DNA of 41,725 nt from Limosilactobacillus sp. (GTDB taxonomy: Bacteria > Bacillota > Bacilli > Lactobacillales > Lactobacillaceae). Below, piece after piece: positions 1 through 8,634 of the stretch. The notes beneath the pieces are model-generated. The model was not told the origin of the DNA and searched no databases. It saw only the letters and a program-made list of their open reading frames with translations. The position numbers and the translations under genes are program-made. The first letter of the stretch is position 1. Each line of letters begins with the position of its first letter. The stretch lies in NCBI GenBank assembly GCA_030530845.1, contig JAUMUE010000011.1, forward strand, positions 1 to 41,725, written 5' to 3'.

Positions 1-15
1 CCTCCATTTTGGAGG
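1..15. terminator. Short perfect hairpin at window edge, possible terminator
   Basis: CCTCCA and TGGAGG pair around a three-base loop. The minus-strand gene group ends just to the right, so this could be its terminator, but any U-tract would lie outside the window. Weak call. Confidence 0.25.
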
Positions 16-79
16 TAGCTATAACTCTTCACCAATACGATTTGACAAAGAGCCAAAATTTTACGGAGAGTTTGTTTAA

Positions 80-304
80 TTACAGCTTCTTTTTAACGTC
101 ATATGGTTTAGATGCTTCGTGTTCAGCAGGTAAAGCATCTTTAGCGTAGAAGATGGCGTATTCTTCGTCGTTGGGACCCTTGGCGATGATGAGATCATCA
201 TTGTGGCGTTCCCGTTTAAAGATTTGACCCTTGCGGACGGCTTCATTGTAGTCGTTGATGTTAGCGACAGAGTCACCTGGGTTGAAGAAAATTCTTGTTT
301 CCAT
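80..304 (-). CDS. Small hypothetical protein (74 aa)
   Basis: I do not recognise this protein. It begins METRIFFNPGDS and is highly charged, with a lysine-rich end (VKKKL), no membrane segment and no cysteine, so it is probably a small cytosolic protein. The ATG at 304 is preferred over the GTG at 313 because AAGGAG sits eight bases before the ATG. That ribosome site overlaps the TAA stop of the upstream PEBP gene, so the two genes are probably translationally coupled and co-transcribed. It could be an accessory protein of the PEBP gene, but nothing in the sequence shows a function. Confidence 0.7.
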   Translation of the reverse strand: METRIFFNPGDSVANINDYNEAVRKGQIFKRERHNDDLIIAKGPNDEEYAIFYAKDALPAEHEASKPYDVKKKL

Positions 305-316
305 ATCTCTCACTCC

Positions 317-823
317 TTATGCACGACTTGGCAACTTAACTTTTGACTTGGCAAGAATATGACCATGAGCAGACTTCAAGAATTCGTTGAGCCAGTAACC
401 TGGTTGCAGGTCCAATTCACTATCGAGTGCGTAGACAGTCAAAGTATAGTCGTGATCCTTGTCAGGTGGTTGGGGACCGACATAGCCTTGTGTGATCCGT
501 GAATCACCATTGACGAACCGTCCGGCATTGCTGTTGTTACCCTGAATGAATCGATCGGCGAGCTCACGGCTGGCGTTGGCGGGGATGTCCGTCATGTCAG
601 CGGGGATGTTGGCAGCCAACCAGTGGATCCATGTAAAACCACAGACTGGCGTGGAGTCGAAGTCGATAAAGACGAGCGCAAAAGACTTGGTGCCTTCGGG
701 TGCGTCGGTAATTTTGATTGGAAATGACTTAACTGGGTGGTCAGCGAGCATTGCATCACTTGGAGCGTACTTGCCGTATTCGTCAGCCAGTCGGCCATTT
801 TCCAGTGGAACAGTAATTTGCAT
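317..823 (-). CDS. PEBP family (YbhB/YbcL, Raf kinase inhibitor-like) protein
   Basis: This 168-residue protein has the phosphatidylethanolamine-binding protein fold pattern of the bacterial YbhB/YbcL branch. The ligand-pocket segments DSTPVCGFTWIHWLAANIP and GYVGPQPPDKDHDYTLTVYA (about residues 55-75 and 113-132) are characteristic: an Asp, a cis-Pro region and an HW pair in the first, and a GPxPP block in the second. There is no signal peptide, so it is cytosolic. The length fits the family. GAAGGAGGAATCGCTA precedes the ATG, a clear ribosome site. It lies 66 bp after the SGNH esterase gene and overlaps the ribosome site of the small gene that follows. The ligand and physiological role in lactobacilli are not known. 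Confidence 0.88.
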   Translation of the reverse strand: MQITVPLENGRLADEYGKYAPSDAMLADHPVKSFPIKITDAPEGTKSFALVFIDFDSTPVCGFTWIHWLAANIPADMTDIPANASRELADRFIQGNNSNAGRFVNGDSRITQGYVGPQPPDKDHDYTLTVYALDSELDLQPGYWLNEFLKSAHGHILAKSKVKLPSRA

Positions 824-873
824 TAGCGATTCCTCCTTCTCTTAATTATAACCTTAAATGAAACAGAGTTAAA

Positions 874-889
874 AGTTTCACGTGAAACA
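874..889 (-). other. parS-like ParB/Spo0J binding site
   Basis: The minus strand reads TGTTTCACGTGAAACT, which differs from the Firmicute parS consensus (TGTTNCACGTGAAACA) only at the last base. The core GTTTCACGTGAAAC is a perfect palindrome. It lies directly after the stop codon of the SGNH gene, in the gap before the PEBP gene. It would serve as a nucleation site for ParB in chromosome segregation. No second copy was seen in the window. Confidence 0.7.
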
Positions 890-1849
890 TCACTTTGTTA
901 AACGTCCCTTTAAGTGGTTGATTAAATGATTGGCCGCTTGTTCTGAACCGTCTTCGTCTGGATGAACCCGGTCCGTGAATGAGGTACACCAGTCAGTAGT
1001 ATCGACAAATTCCAGCATGTGTTGGGTTGCGACTTGTTCAATCTCCGCAGAAAATTGTTGGCTAAACGGAGATAAGACGATGATCTCGGCGTCAGGGAAG
1101 GTCGCAACAACTTCATTGATGAAATTGCTGTATGCAGTGAGAAATTCGTCGTCTTCAAACTTGCGGTCGTTTTCACCGATGTTCACGATCACGTAATCGG
1201 GCTTGTTAACTTTCCAGTGTGTATGGTCATCGATCTTAGTCAAAAATTCTCTAGCGACGGGTACACCACCAGTTCCGGGACGCAAAACACCCGCGGCAGA
1301 ATATGCAATCCGGACACTATCGAGGCCCAAATAGTCGCAGGCCAAAGCAGAGTAGGTGTCTTGAGCGCCATAAGAAACTGAGGCTGCTTTTCCGCGGATC
1401 CAGCAGCCCGCCGTGATGGAGTCGCCAATGAAATTAAACAGCTTCCGTGGCTGGGCAGCCTTGATTTCACCACCGTCCGTCGTCACCTTGGTCAGCGCAA
1501 ATCCTTCGCCACCGGACCAGACATCATCAAAGTCGGTGTTTCCGGCCGTGATGACTTCGACCAGGTGCTCGTCACTGTCAGGGAGTTCGATATGGGCAAG
1601 TCCTTCTTTGGCGTAGAATTCGTGCCAGATGTCAGAGTCGACACGGTAGGCGTATTTTTGATCCGGCCACTTCGGATTTCCGTTGCTTATGACGTAGACG
1701 TTGACGCAATCGCTACCTGAACACACCATCCGGATCAGGCTCCCGAGGTTGGTCGTGTATAGTGTCGGTTGGTCTTGTACTTGTGTAACCGTCCACCGAC
1801 CAGTACGTGCGGCGAATGGCAATAAATCTTTCGGTAAATATTCAGTCAT
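890..1849 (-). CDS. SGNH/GDSL hydrolase with CE2-like N-terminal domain
   Basis: This 319-residue protein is a likely carbohydrate or acyl esterase. An N-terminal beta-rich domain (about residues 1-130) resembles the domain that precedes the SGNH fold in carbohydrate esterase family 2. The SGNH domain follows, with block I GDSITAG carrying nucleophile Ser144, a block III motif GEND, and block V DRVHP with Asp293 and His296 completing the triad. No signal peptide is visible, so it probably acts on internal, small-oligosaccharide or acetylated-sugar substrates. The ATG is preceded by GGAGGAGAAAC. It is transcribed away from galK, sharing the divergent intergenic region. The substrate is not deducible. 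Confidence 0.85.
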   Translation of the reverse strand: MTEYLPKDLLPFAARTGRWTVTQVQDQPTLYTTNLGSLIRMVCSGSDCVNVYVISNGNPKWPDQKYAYRVDSDIWHEFYAKEGLAHIELPDSDEHLVEVITAGNTDFDDVWSGGEGFALTKVTTDGGEIKAAQPRKLFNFIGDSITAGCWIRGKAASVSYGAQDTYSALACDYLGLDSVRIAYSAAGVLRPGTGGVPVAREFLTKIDDHTHWKVNKPDYVIVNIGENDRKFEDDEFLTAYSNFINEVVATFPDAEIIVLSPFSQQFSAEIEQVATQHMLEFVDTTDWCTSFTDRVHPDEDGSEQAANHLINHLKGRLTK

Positions 1850-1948
1850 GTTTCTCCTCCAACTTTGAAGCTATTTTAACACTTTGACGCCAATAGGGCC
1901 GCTTAACTGTTTTTGTCTCATTTACCATAAAGTGCGGTATAATAGGAA

Positions 1949-2009
1949 TGAAAGCGCTTATTGACAAATTAAGTAAACAGTACTACATTATATTTAGTAA
2001 AAGTTTACT
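1949..2009 (+). promoter_or_regulatory. galK promoter with cre site and GalR-type operator
   Basis: A -35 TTGACA (1961-1966) and -10 TACATT (1984-1989) are separated by 17 bp. A CcpA cre-like site TGAAAGCGCTTATT (1949-1962) overlaps the -35. Directly after the -10, AGTAAA-AG-TTTACT (1996-2009) is an inverted repeat, a good LacI-family operator placed to block initiation. The same half-sites occur upstream of lacS, so GalR is the probable binder. Another TATAAT (1938-1943) just upstream could be an alternative -10 but has no good -35. Confidence 0.75.
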
Positions 2010-2037
2010 CTAAAAACCTGAGATGGAGGTTATGATG

Positions 2038-3216
2038 ATGGATAAGCAACAATTTCTTGATGAATACAAGGCCGTTTTCAACGAAGAAGCCAAGGATGTG
2101 TTCTTCTCACCAGGTCGGATCAATGTCATTGGTGAACACACTGACTACAACGGTGGACACGTCTTCCCTTGTGCAATCAGCGTTGGTACTTACGGCGTAT
2201 ATGGCCCTCGTGAAGACACCACGGTAGCGATCTACTCTGCTAATTCTGCAAAGGAAGAAAACAGTAAGATCATCACCTTCGATATCAACGACGACCAACC
2301 TCAAACGGCAAAGGATGAGAAGTGGGTCAACTACTTCAAAGGGATGCTGGTGTACTTGAAGCAACGGGGATTTGAAATTAACCACGGATTCAACTTCTAC
2401 ATCCATGGGTACCTGCCCTATGGTTCCGGACTTTCATCATCAGCCTCAATTGAAATGCTGATGGGGGACATTCTCAAGGAAGAATTCAACCTCGACATCG
2501 ACCAAATCGAGTTGGTCAAGTTGGGCCAAAAGACCGAAAATGATTTTGTCGGACTCAACTCCGGGATCATGGACCAATTCGCTGTAGGGATGGGGAAGAA
2601 GGACAACGCGATCTTCCTCGACTGCAACACCCTGGAATACAAGTACTTGCCACTGGCGCTCGGTGATTACGAAATTCTGATCATGAGCACTAACAAGACG
2701 CACTCGCTGGCGGGATCAAAGTACAACGAACGGGTTCAAGAATGTACCGAAGCCGTTAACCGCCTCAACAAGAAACTAGACATCAAGAAGTTGGGTGAAA
2801 TCGACTCGAAGACTTTCGACCAATACACTTATCTGATCAACGATGACACCATCATACGTCGTGCACGTCACGCGGTTAGTGAAAACGAACGGACGAAGCG
2901 GGCGATTGACGCTATGGAAGCCGGTAATTTGGAAGAACTGGGTCGCCTGATCAATGCTTCCCATGTTTCACTTAAGTACGATTACGAGGTCACGGGGAAG
3001 GAACTCGATACCTTAGCCGAAACCGCTTGGGAACAATCAGGATGCCTGGGAGCACGGATGGTCGGTGGTGGATTTGCCGGCAGTGCGATTGCTATCGTCA
3101 AGAAGTCCGCAGCCGAAGAATTCAAGGCTAACGTCGGCAAGATATACAAAGAAAAGATCGGCTATGACGCTAGTTTCTATGATGCCGAAATCGTGGATGG
3201 CCCCCACAAGCTGTAA
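2038..3216 (+). CDS. galK: Galactokinase
   Basis: GalK phosphorylates alpha-D-galactose at C1 with ATP, the first committed step of the Leloir pathway in the cytosol. The GHMP-kinase motifs are all present: the galactose-binding signature GRINVIGEHTDYN (residues 26-38), the phosphate loop GSGLSSSAS (about 129-137), GIMDQ with catalytic Asp179, and the C-terminal GGGFAGSA (about 343-350). Length, 392 residues, is normal. An in-frame ATG lies at 2023, but GGAGG at 2025-2029 overlaps it and sits eight bases before the third of three tandem ATGs, so 2038 is chosen. It heads a galK-galT-galR operon and is under a promoter with cre and GalR-type sites. Confidence 0.97.
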   Translation: MDKQQFLDEYKAVFNEEAKDVFFSPGRINVIGEHTDYNGGHVFPCAISVGTYGVYGPREDTTVAIYSANSAKEENSKIITFDINDDQPQTAKDEKWVNYFKGMLVYLKQRGFEINHGFNFYIHGYLPYGSGLSSSASIEMLMGDILKEEFNLDIDQIELVKLGQKTENDFVGLNSGIMDQFAVGMGKKDNAIFLDCNTLEYKYLPLALGDYEILIMSTNKTHSLAGSKYNERVQECTEAVNRLNKKLDIKKLGEIDSKTFDQYTYLINDDTIIRRARHAVSENERTKRAIDAMEAGNLEELGRLINASHVSLKYDYEVTGKELDTLAETAWEQSGCLGARMVGGGFAGSAIAIVKKSAAEEFKANVGKIYKEKIGYDASFYDAEIVDGPHKL

Positions 3217-3242
3217 TTGAGTCACAAGAGGAGAATGAGAAT

Positions 3243-4691
3243 ATGCAAATAATCGAACAATACGCGGACAAGGTCATCGCAAGCGGTGCCTTTGATCCGC
3301 TTGACCGCACCTATGTGATGAATAAAATCCGTGCTTTTGTCGGGGATGAAGATGTCGAAGCAAACGACGACCAACCACTTGTGGCACAACTGGTGGACTT
3401 GGCGGTACAACGGGGCAAGATTGAAGACGGCGTAACGGAACGTGAAATCTTAAATGATCAACTTTACGACCTGATGACACCACGCCCATCCGTCGTCAAC
3501 CACCTCTTCTGGGAGAAGTACCAACAATCACCAAGCACAGCCACAGACTGGTTCTACAAGCTCTGTACCGACAACGATTACGTCAAGGTTGCTGCGATCA
3601 AGAAGAACGTGGTGTTTGACAAGGCCACTAAGTACGGAAACTTAGAAATCACGATCAACCTCTCCAAGCCGGAAAAGGATCCAAAGGCCATCGCCGCAGC
3701 TGCTCACGATACGCAAAAGAAGTATCCTCAGTGCGCGCTGTGTATGGAAAATGAAGGATACCGGGGACGCCTCGGCCAAGCTGCCCGCAGCAACCACCGG
3801 ATTATCCGGATGATGATTGGCGGCCGTGAATGGGGATTCCAGTACTCACCATACGCATATTTCAACGAACACTGCATCTTCCTGCTCGGCAAGCACGAAC
3901 CAATGGAGATCAACCGTCAGACGCTGGTCAACCTGGTCGAAATTGAAAACCAACTGCCAGCTTACTTCGTTGGTAGCAACGCCGACCTGCCAATCGTGGG
4001 TGGGTCCATGCTGGCACACGAACACTACCAAGGTGGCCGTCACACATTCCCAATGATGAAGGCAGAAATCAAGAAGCCACTGCACTTCGACCAATACCCA
4101 GCCGTAGAAGCAGGTGTGGTTAACTGGCCAATGAGTGACATCCGCTTGAAGAGTACCGACTCTGCCCAATTGATTGACCTCGGTACCCACATTATCGACG
4201 TCTGGAACCACTACAGCGACGAAAGCCTCGACATCAAGGCATTTGACGGCGACACTCGCCACCACACTGTGACGCCGATCATGCACAGGGACAGGGATGC
4301 ATACGTGCTCGACCTGGTGCTCCGTGACAACAACACCAACGACCAGTACCCACTCGGTATTTTCCACCCCCACGAAAAGCTGTGGCACATTAAGAAGGAA
4401 AACATCGGTCTGATCGAAGTGATGGGGCGTGCGATCTTGCCAGCACGGCTCAAGGACGAACTGAATGAGGTTAAGAAGTTTTGGCTCGGTCAAGACAACC
4501 AGATCGCCGAAAGCCACCTCGAATGGGCCAAGGAAGTCCAAGCAGCCCGTGACATTACAGATGATAATGTTGACTCGGTAATGCAAGAAGAACTCGCCAA
4601 TGTCTTTGCGCAAGTCCTGGAAAATGCCGGTGTCTTCAAGAATGATGATGCTGGTCAAGCAGGTTGGGAACGGTTCATAAGCCAACTTTAA
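3243..4691 (+). CDS. galT: UDP-glucose--hexose-1-phosphate uridylyltransferase, class II
   Basis: GalT exchanges UMP between UDP-glucose and galactose 1-phosphate, giving UDP-galactose and glucose 1-phosphate. At 482 residues it is the long Firmicute class II form, not the shorter enterobacterial type. Family segments include CALCMENEGYRGRLGQ, SNADLPIVGG and HEHYQGGRH, in which His259 and His261 form the H-x-H active-site pair that carries the UMP group. It starts 26 bp after galK with GAGGAG as ribosome site and is followed closely by galR. No galE or galM is in the window, so UDP-galactose epimerisation must be encoded elsewhere. Confidence 0.96.
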   Translation: MQIIEQYADKVIASGAFDPLDRTYVMNKIRAFVGDEDVEANDDQPLVAQLVDLAVQRGKIEDGVTEREILNDQLYDLMTPRPSVVNHLFWEKYQQSPSTATDWFYKLCTDNDYVKVAAIKKNVVFDKATKYGNLEITINLSKPEKDPKAIAAAAHDTQKKYPQCALCMENEGYRGRLGQAARSNHRIIRMMIGGREWGFQYSPYAYFNEHCIFLLGKHEPMEINRQTLVNLVEIENQLPAYFVGSNADLPIVGGSMLAHEHYQGGRHTFPMMKAEIKKPLHFDQYPAVEAGVVNWPMSDIRLKSTDSAQLIDLGTHIIDVWNHYSDESLDIKAFDGDTRHHTVTPIMHRDRDAYVLDLVLRDNNTNDQYPLGIFHPHEKLWHIKKENIGLIEVMGRAILPARLKDELNEVKKFWLGQDNQIAESHLEWAKEVQAARDITDDNVDSVMQEELANVFAQVLENAGVFKNDDAGQAGWERFISQL

Positions 4692-5705
<1,014 letters not shown>

Positions 5706-5707
5706 TA

Positions 5708-5748
5708 AATACGGTGAAGCGGGATTTTCGCACTTCACCGTATTTTTT
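5708..5748 (+). terminator. Rho-independent terminator of the gal operon
   Basis: ACGGTGAAG (5711-5719) pairs with CTTCACCGT (5733-5741), followed by ATTTTTT. It lies just after the galR stop. Confidence 0.88.
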
Positions 5749-5756
5749 GTATAAAC

Positions 5757-5776
5757 TGTTATTTATAAATAGTGAA
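5757..5776 (+). repeat. 20-bp direct repeat, copy 1
   Basis: TGTTATTTATAAATAGTGAA is repeated exactly at 5963-5982, 206 bp downstream. In this copy its end runs into the perfect palindrome at 5771-5784. The pair probably marks binding sites for one regulator of the downstream symporter gene. Confidence 0.8.
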
Positions 5777-5962
5777 TATTCACTTGCGGATATAATTTTC
5801 TCAAAAAATTTTTTGCTCATTTTTACCAGCTAAATCCGACAAACGTCCCAAATAATTTATCCAGACACACCTTGTTACATCAACAAAAACAGAACAAAAT
5901 AAATCTTGCTAACTTTTTATCCAAGAAAATCCGGAACAAAAGGGCGATTTTGTCGCAGGGGG

Positions 5963-5982
5963 TGTTATTTATAAATAGTGAA
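5963..5982 (+). repeat. 20-bp direct repeat, copy 2
   Basis: Exact copy of 5757-5776, about 118 bp before the symporter start. Here only the left half of the palindrome (AGTGAA) is kept; the sequence then diverges. Confidence 0.8.
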
Positions 5983-6099
5983 GGTTAGACCGTCTCGAGC
6001 ACCTTCCGTTCGTTTTTTGCCTTAAAAAGTGATGAAAAAATTTTCACAATGTGCTAATGTATTCAACAGAGAAAATTTCACAGGGAGAAGGATTCTAGT

Positions 6100-7383
6100 A
6101 TGAAACGTTTTCGTATTGGCCGCCTGTCTATGGGCTGGCAGATTATGATTGGTTTGGCTTTAGGTATTATCTTCGGGATTGTTTTCTACCAAAATAAGTC
6201 CGCAATTACGGTAATGCAAAGCCTTGGGACGATTTTCATTCGGCTGATTCAAATGATTGTTATGCCGATTGTCGTTTCCTGTTTGACGGTAGGTATCGCA
6301 AACATGGGGGATATTCACAAGCTCGGGCGGATCGGGGCCAAGACTTTGATCTACTTCGAAATTTTGACCACGATTGCCTTACTGCTGGGGATCGGGATGG
6401 CTAACTTAACCCACCCAGGTTCCTTCATCAACATCCACGAGCTCCACGCAACTGACATTTCACAATACATGTCAACTGCAAAGCACGCGGCTCATGATAG
6501 TGGTTTCTGGCCACTGATCATCTCCATCATTCCTACAAACATCTTCAAGTCAATGTCTGATGGGGACATGATGCCAGTGATCCTGTTCTCAGTGCTCTTT
6601 GGTCTGGGAATCGCCGCTGTTGGTGAAAAGGCCAAGATCCTGATCGACGTATTGAACGGTGTCTCAGAAGTCATGTTCAAGGTTACCAACTGGGTTATGA
6701 AGTTCGCTCCAATCGGTGTCTTCGGCCTGATCGGTATGACTATCGCTGAAATGGGGATTAGCGCACTGCTTCCACTGGGTTACTTCATCCTGATTACCTA
6801 CGTGACGATGCTGATCTTTATCATCGTGGTCCTCGGGATTACCGCACGCCTCTTCCACCTGCATTACTGGAAGACGATGCGCGTGATTTGGGATGAAATT
6901 GTCCTGGCCTTCACGACTGCTAGTTCAGAAGTCACGCTGCCACGTCTGATGAAGAAGACACAAGACATGGGGGTTGAAAAGGGAATTACGTCCTTCGTTA
7001 TCCCAACTGGTTACACATTCAACCTGGATGGTTCCGCAATCTACCAATCACTGGCCGCTATCTTCTTGGCTCAGGCTTACGGATTGCACCTGTCACTCGC
7101 TCACCAAATTACCTTGCTGATCGTGCTGATGATCACTAGTAAGGGGATGGCTGGTGTGCCTGGTGCCTCATTCGTTGTCCTCTTAGCCAGTGTTTCCACG
7201 ATCGGTGTGCCAATGGCCGGTTTGACTTTCATCGCCGGAATTGACCGTTTCGTCGACATGGGACGGACCGCCGTTAACGTTGTTGGTAACTCCATTGCCA
7301 CTCTGGTTATCGGTGAATCCGAAAAGTCACTCGACCGTGAACAATACATGAAGTACTTAGACAACTATCGTGAACACAAATAA
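6100..7383 (+). CDS. Dicarboxylate/amino acid:cation symporter (DAACS, GltP/GltT type)
   Basis: This 427-residue integral membrane protein belongs to the sodium/proton-coupled glutamate, aspartate and C4-dicarboxylate symporters. It has many hydrophobic segments from residue 14 onward. The re-entrant-loop serine-rich motif AFTTASSEVTLPRLMKK (about residues 268-284) and the substrate-site segment IPTGYTFNLDGSAIYQS (about 302-318) are both intact, as is GVPGASFVVLLAS near HP2. The ATG follows GGGAGAAGG. It is alone in its transcription unit, with a long regulatory leader before it and a bidirectional terminator after it. The substrate could be glutamate, aspartate or a dicarboxylate; sequence alone does not decide. 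Confidence 0.92.
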   Translation: MKRFRIGRLSMGWQIMIGLALGIIFGIVFYQNKSAITVMQSLGTIFIRLIQMIVMPIVVSCLTVGIANMGDIHKLGRIGAKTLIYFEILTTIALLLGIGMANLTHPGSFINIHELHATDISQYMSTAKHAAHDSGFWPLIISIIPTNIFKSMSDGDMMPVILFSVLFGLGIAAVGEKAKILIDVLNGVSEVMFKVTNWVMKFAPIGVFGLIGMTIAEMGISALLPLGYFILITYVTMLIFIIVVLGITARLFHLHYWKTMRVIWDEIVLAFTTASSEVTLPRLMKKTQDMGVEKGITSFVIPTGYTFNLDGSAIYQSLAAIFLAQAYGLHLSLAHQITLLIVLMITSKGMAGVPGASFVVLLASVSTIGVPMAGLTFIAGIDRFVDMGRTAVNVVGNSIATLVIGESEKSLDREQYMKYLDNYREHK

Positions 7384-7390
7384 GCAAATC

Positions 7391-7426
7391 AAAAGGGCTT
7401 AGCGAGATTTCTCGCTAAGCCCTTTT
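7391..7426. terminator. Bidirectional terminator
   Basis: A 16-bp perfect stem (AAAAGGGCTTAGCGAG with its complement, four-base loop) lies between the convergent symporter and Lrp genes. The outer A/T runs give a T-tract on both strands. Confidence 0.92.
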
Positions 7427-7427
7427 C

Positions 7428-7895
7428 TTATTCTTCGTCACTATCATCATCGAATGAATGATCTAATTGAATTCCACGGTGTTCGACGCTAGTGCTGAAG
7501 ACGATTTGTGTACTCGTCTTACCGAAGCGTTGTTGCACCTCGTTGATGAAGTCATCTAAATCCTTGGTTGATGGAAATACTACTTCCATGATCTCAGAAT
7601 AATCGCCGGTTACGCAGTTGCATTCGACGACATTAGGGATGCTTTCAACGTATGGATAAAATTCCTTCTTTTGACGTGGTTCAAGTTGCAATTGAACGAA
7701 CGCGCGAACGTGGAAACCAAGCTTTTCAAAGTTGATTGAAGAGTGGTAGCCGTTAATAATTCCGGACTTTTCCAACTTCGCGATCCGTGCTGCGATGGCA
7801 GGTGAGGAAATGAAACACTCTTTGGAGAGATCTTTCAAAGACGCACGAGCATTTTGTTGCAGCAAATTAATGATTTTGCGGTCGATTTTATCCAT
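7428..7895 (-). CDS. Lrp/AsnC-family transcriptional regulator
   Basis: This 155-residue protein has an N-terminal winged helix (MDKIDRKIINLLQQNARASL, then the recognition helix ISSPAIAARIAKLEKSGII) and a C-terminal RAM (ferredoxin-like) effector domain with the usual GDYSEIMEVVF strand. The start at 7895 is chosen over an in-frame ATG at 7916, because AGAGGG stands before it and no ribosome site stands before the upstream one. The protein ends in an acidic tail (DDDSDEE). It is convergent with the amino-acid symporter, which makes a role in amino-acid-responsive control plausible but unproven. Confidence 0.92.
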   Translation of the reverse strand: MDKIDRKIINLLQQNARASLKDLSKECFISSPAIAARIAKLEKSGIINGYHSSINFEKLGFHVRAFVQLQLEPRQKKEFYPYVESIPNVVECNCVTGDYSEIMEVVFPSTKDLDDFINEVQQRFGKTSTQIVFSTSVEHRGIQLDHSFDDDSDEE

Positions 7896-8032
7896 GTCAG
7901 CCCTCTTTTCTTTCATACCAGTTAGGATGAAATCGTTATCCTAACTATGATTTAATCAATTAACAAGAGTTTAGGATATTTATATACGATTGTCAATTAA
8001 GGTCACACAACTTTACTTTTTCTGAAATACTA

Positions 8033-8059
8033 TTTACACATGAGAAATAATGGTACAAT
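8033..8059 (+). promoter_or_regulatory. Probable promoter of the usp gene
   Basis: TTTACA (8033-8038) and TACAAT (8054-8059) are 15 bp apart, a short but usable spacing, and the start codon follows 36 bp later. Confidence 0.5.
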
Positions 8060-8095
8060 AGTTACCATAGAGAAGTTGCATTGGAGGCAAATGAT

Positions 8096-8554
8096 ATGGA
8101 TCAAGAATACCAAAACATCTTAGTGCCTGTTGACGGCTCAAAGGAATCAGAATTAGCTTTGCAACGCGCGATTTTTGTTGCAAAGCGTAACGGTGCACAC
8201 ATTGACGTATTAAACGTGGTTGACACCCGTGCGATGGCATACAACTTTGCTGGTATGTCAGATGGTAGCATTGCTTACCAATTGGTTGATAAGTCCAAGG
8301 AATACCTTGATAATTTGCTCAAGAAGTCCAAGGAAGAAGAAGACTTCGACAACATGGACATTCACATCCGTCTTGGTAACCCAAAGACAATTATCTCCTT
8401 TGATTTTGTTCAAGACCACCACAACGACCTGATCATGATCGGTGCTAGTGGTTTGTCTCGGATGCAACGTGCGGTGATGGGATCTGTTACCTCATATGTT
8501 AAGCGTAACGCCCAAGTAGATGTACTTGTTGTACGTACTGCTGTTGACAAGTAA
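8096..8554 (+). CDS. Universal stress protein, UspA family, ATP-binding type
   Basis: This 152-residue single-domain Usp starts with the family strand YQNILVPVDGSKESELAL. Near the C-terminus it has the nucleotide motif G-x2-G-x9-G-S (GASGLSRMQRAVMGS, about residues 120-134), which marks the ATP-binding branch of the family. The ATG at 8096 is eight bases after GGAGG; a TTG at 8081 overlaps that ribosome site and is rejected. The gene is monocistronic, with a promoter directly upstream and a hairpin terminator after it. The exact role in stress resistance cannot be read from sequence. Confidence 0.93.
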   Translation: MDQEYQNILVPVDGSKESELALQRAIFVAKRNGAHIDVLNVVDTRAMAYNFAGMSDGSIAYQLVDKSKEYLDNLLKKSKEEEDFDNMDIHIRLGNPKTIISFDFVQDHHNDLIMIGASGLSRMQRAVMGSVTSYVKRNAQVDVLVVRTAVDK

Positions 8555-8576
8555 AATCAAGATTAATAATATAATG

Positions 8577-8612
8577 AAAATAGACTGGGTTTTGTGATCC
8601 AGCCTATTTTTA
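8577..8612 (+). terminator. Terminator of the usp gene
   Basis: AATAGACTGG pairs with CCAGCCTATT (one A-C mismatch) around a short loop, followed by a T-rich run. Confidence 0.8.
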
Positions 8613-8634
8613 TTGCAGAAGTGGAGTATATAAA

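Larger units (their letters stand above)
5749..6099. other. Non-coding AT-rich region upstream of the symporter
   Basis: No gene is seen. The stretch holds a perfect 14-bp palindrome AGTGAATATTCACT (5771-5784), two copies of a 20-bp direct repeat (5757-5776 and 5963-5982) and the ribosome site of the symporter (GGGAGAAGG). The palindrome has the same spacing as the gal operators (6-2-6) but with AGTGAA half-sites. No convincing -35/-10 pair could be assigned. Confidence 0.6.

Noticed and set aside
3846..4685. 279-residue open frame on the minus strand, inside galT
   Set aside because: It is antisense to an intact, well-matched galT and has no ribosome site; its composition reflects the codon pattern of galT.
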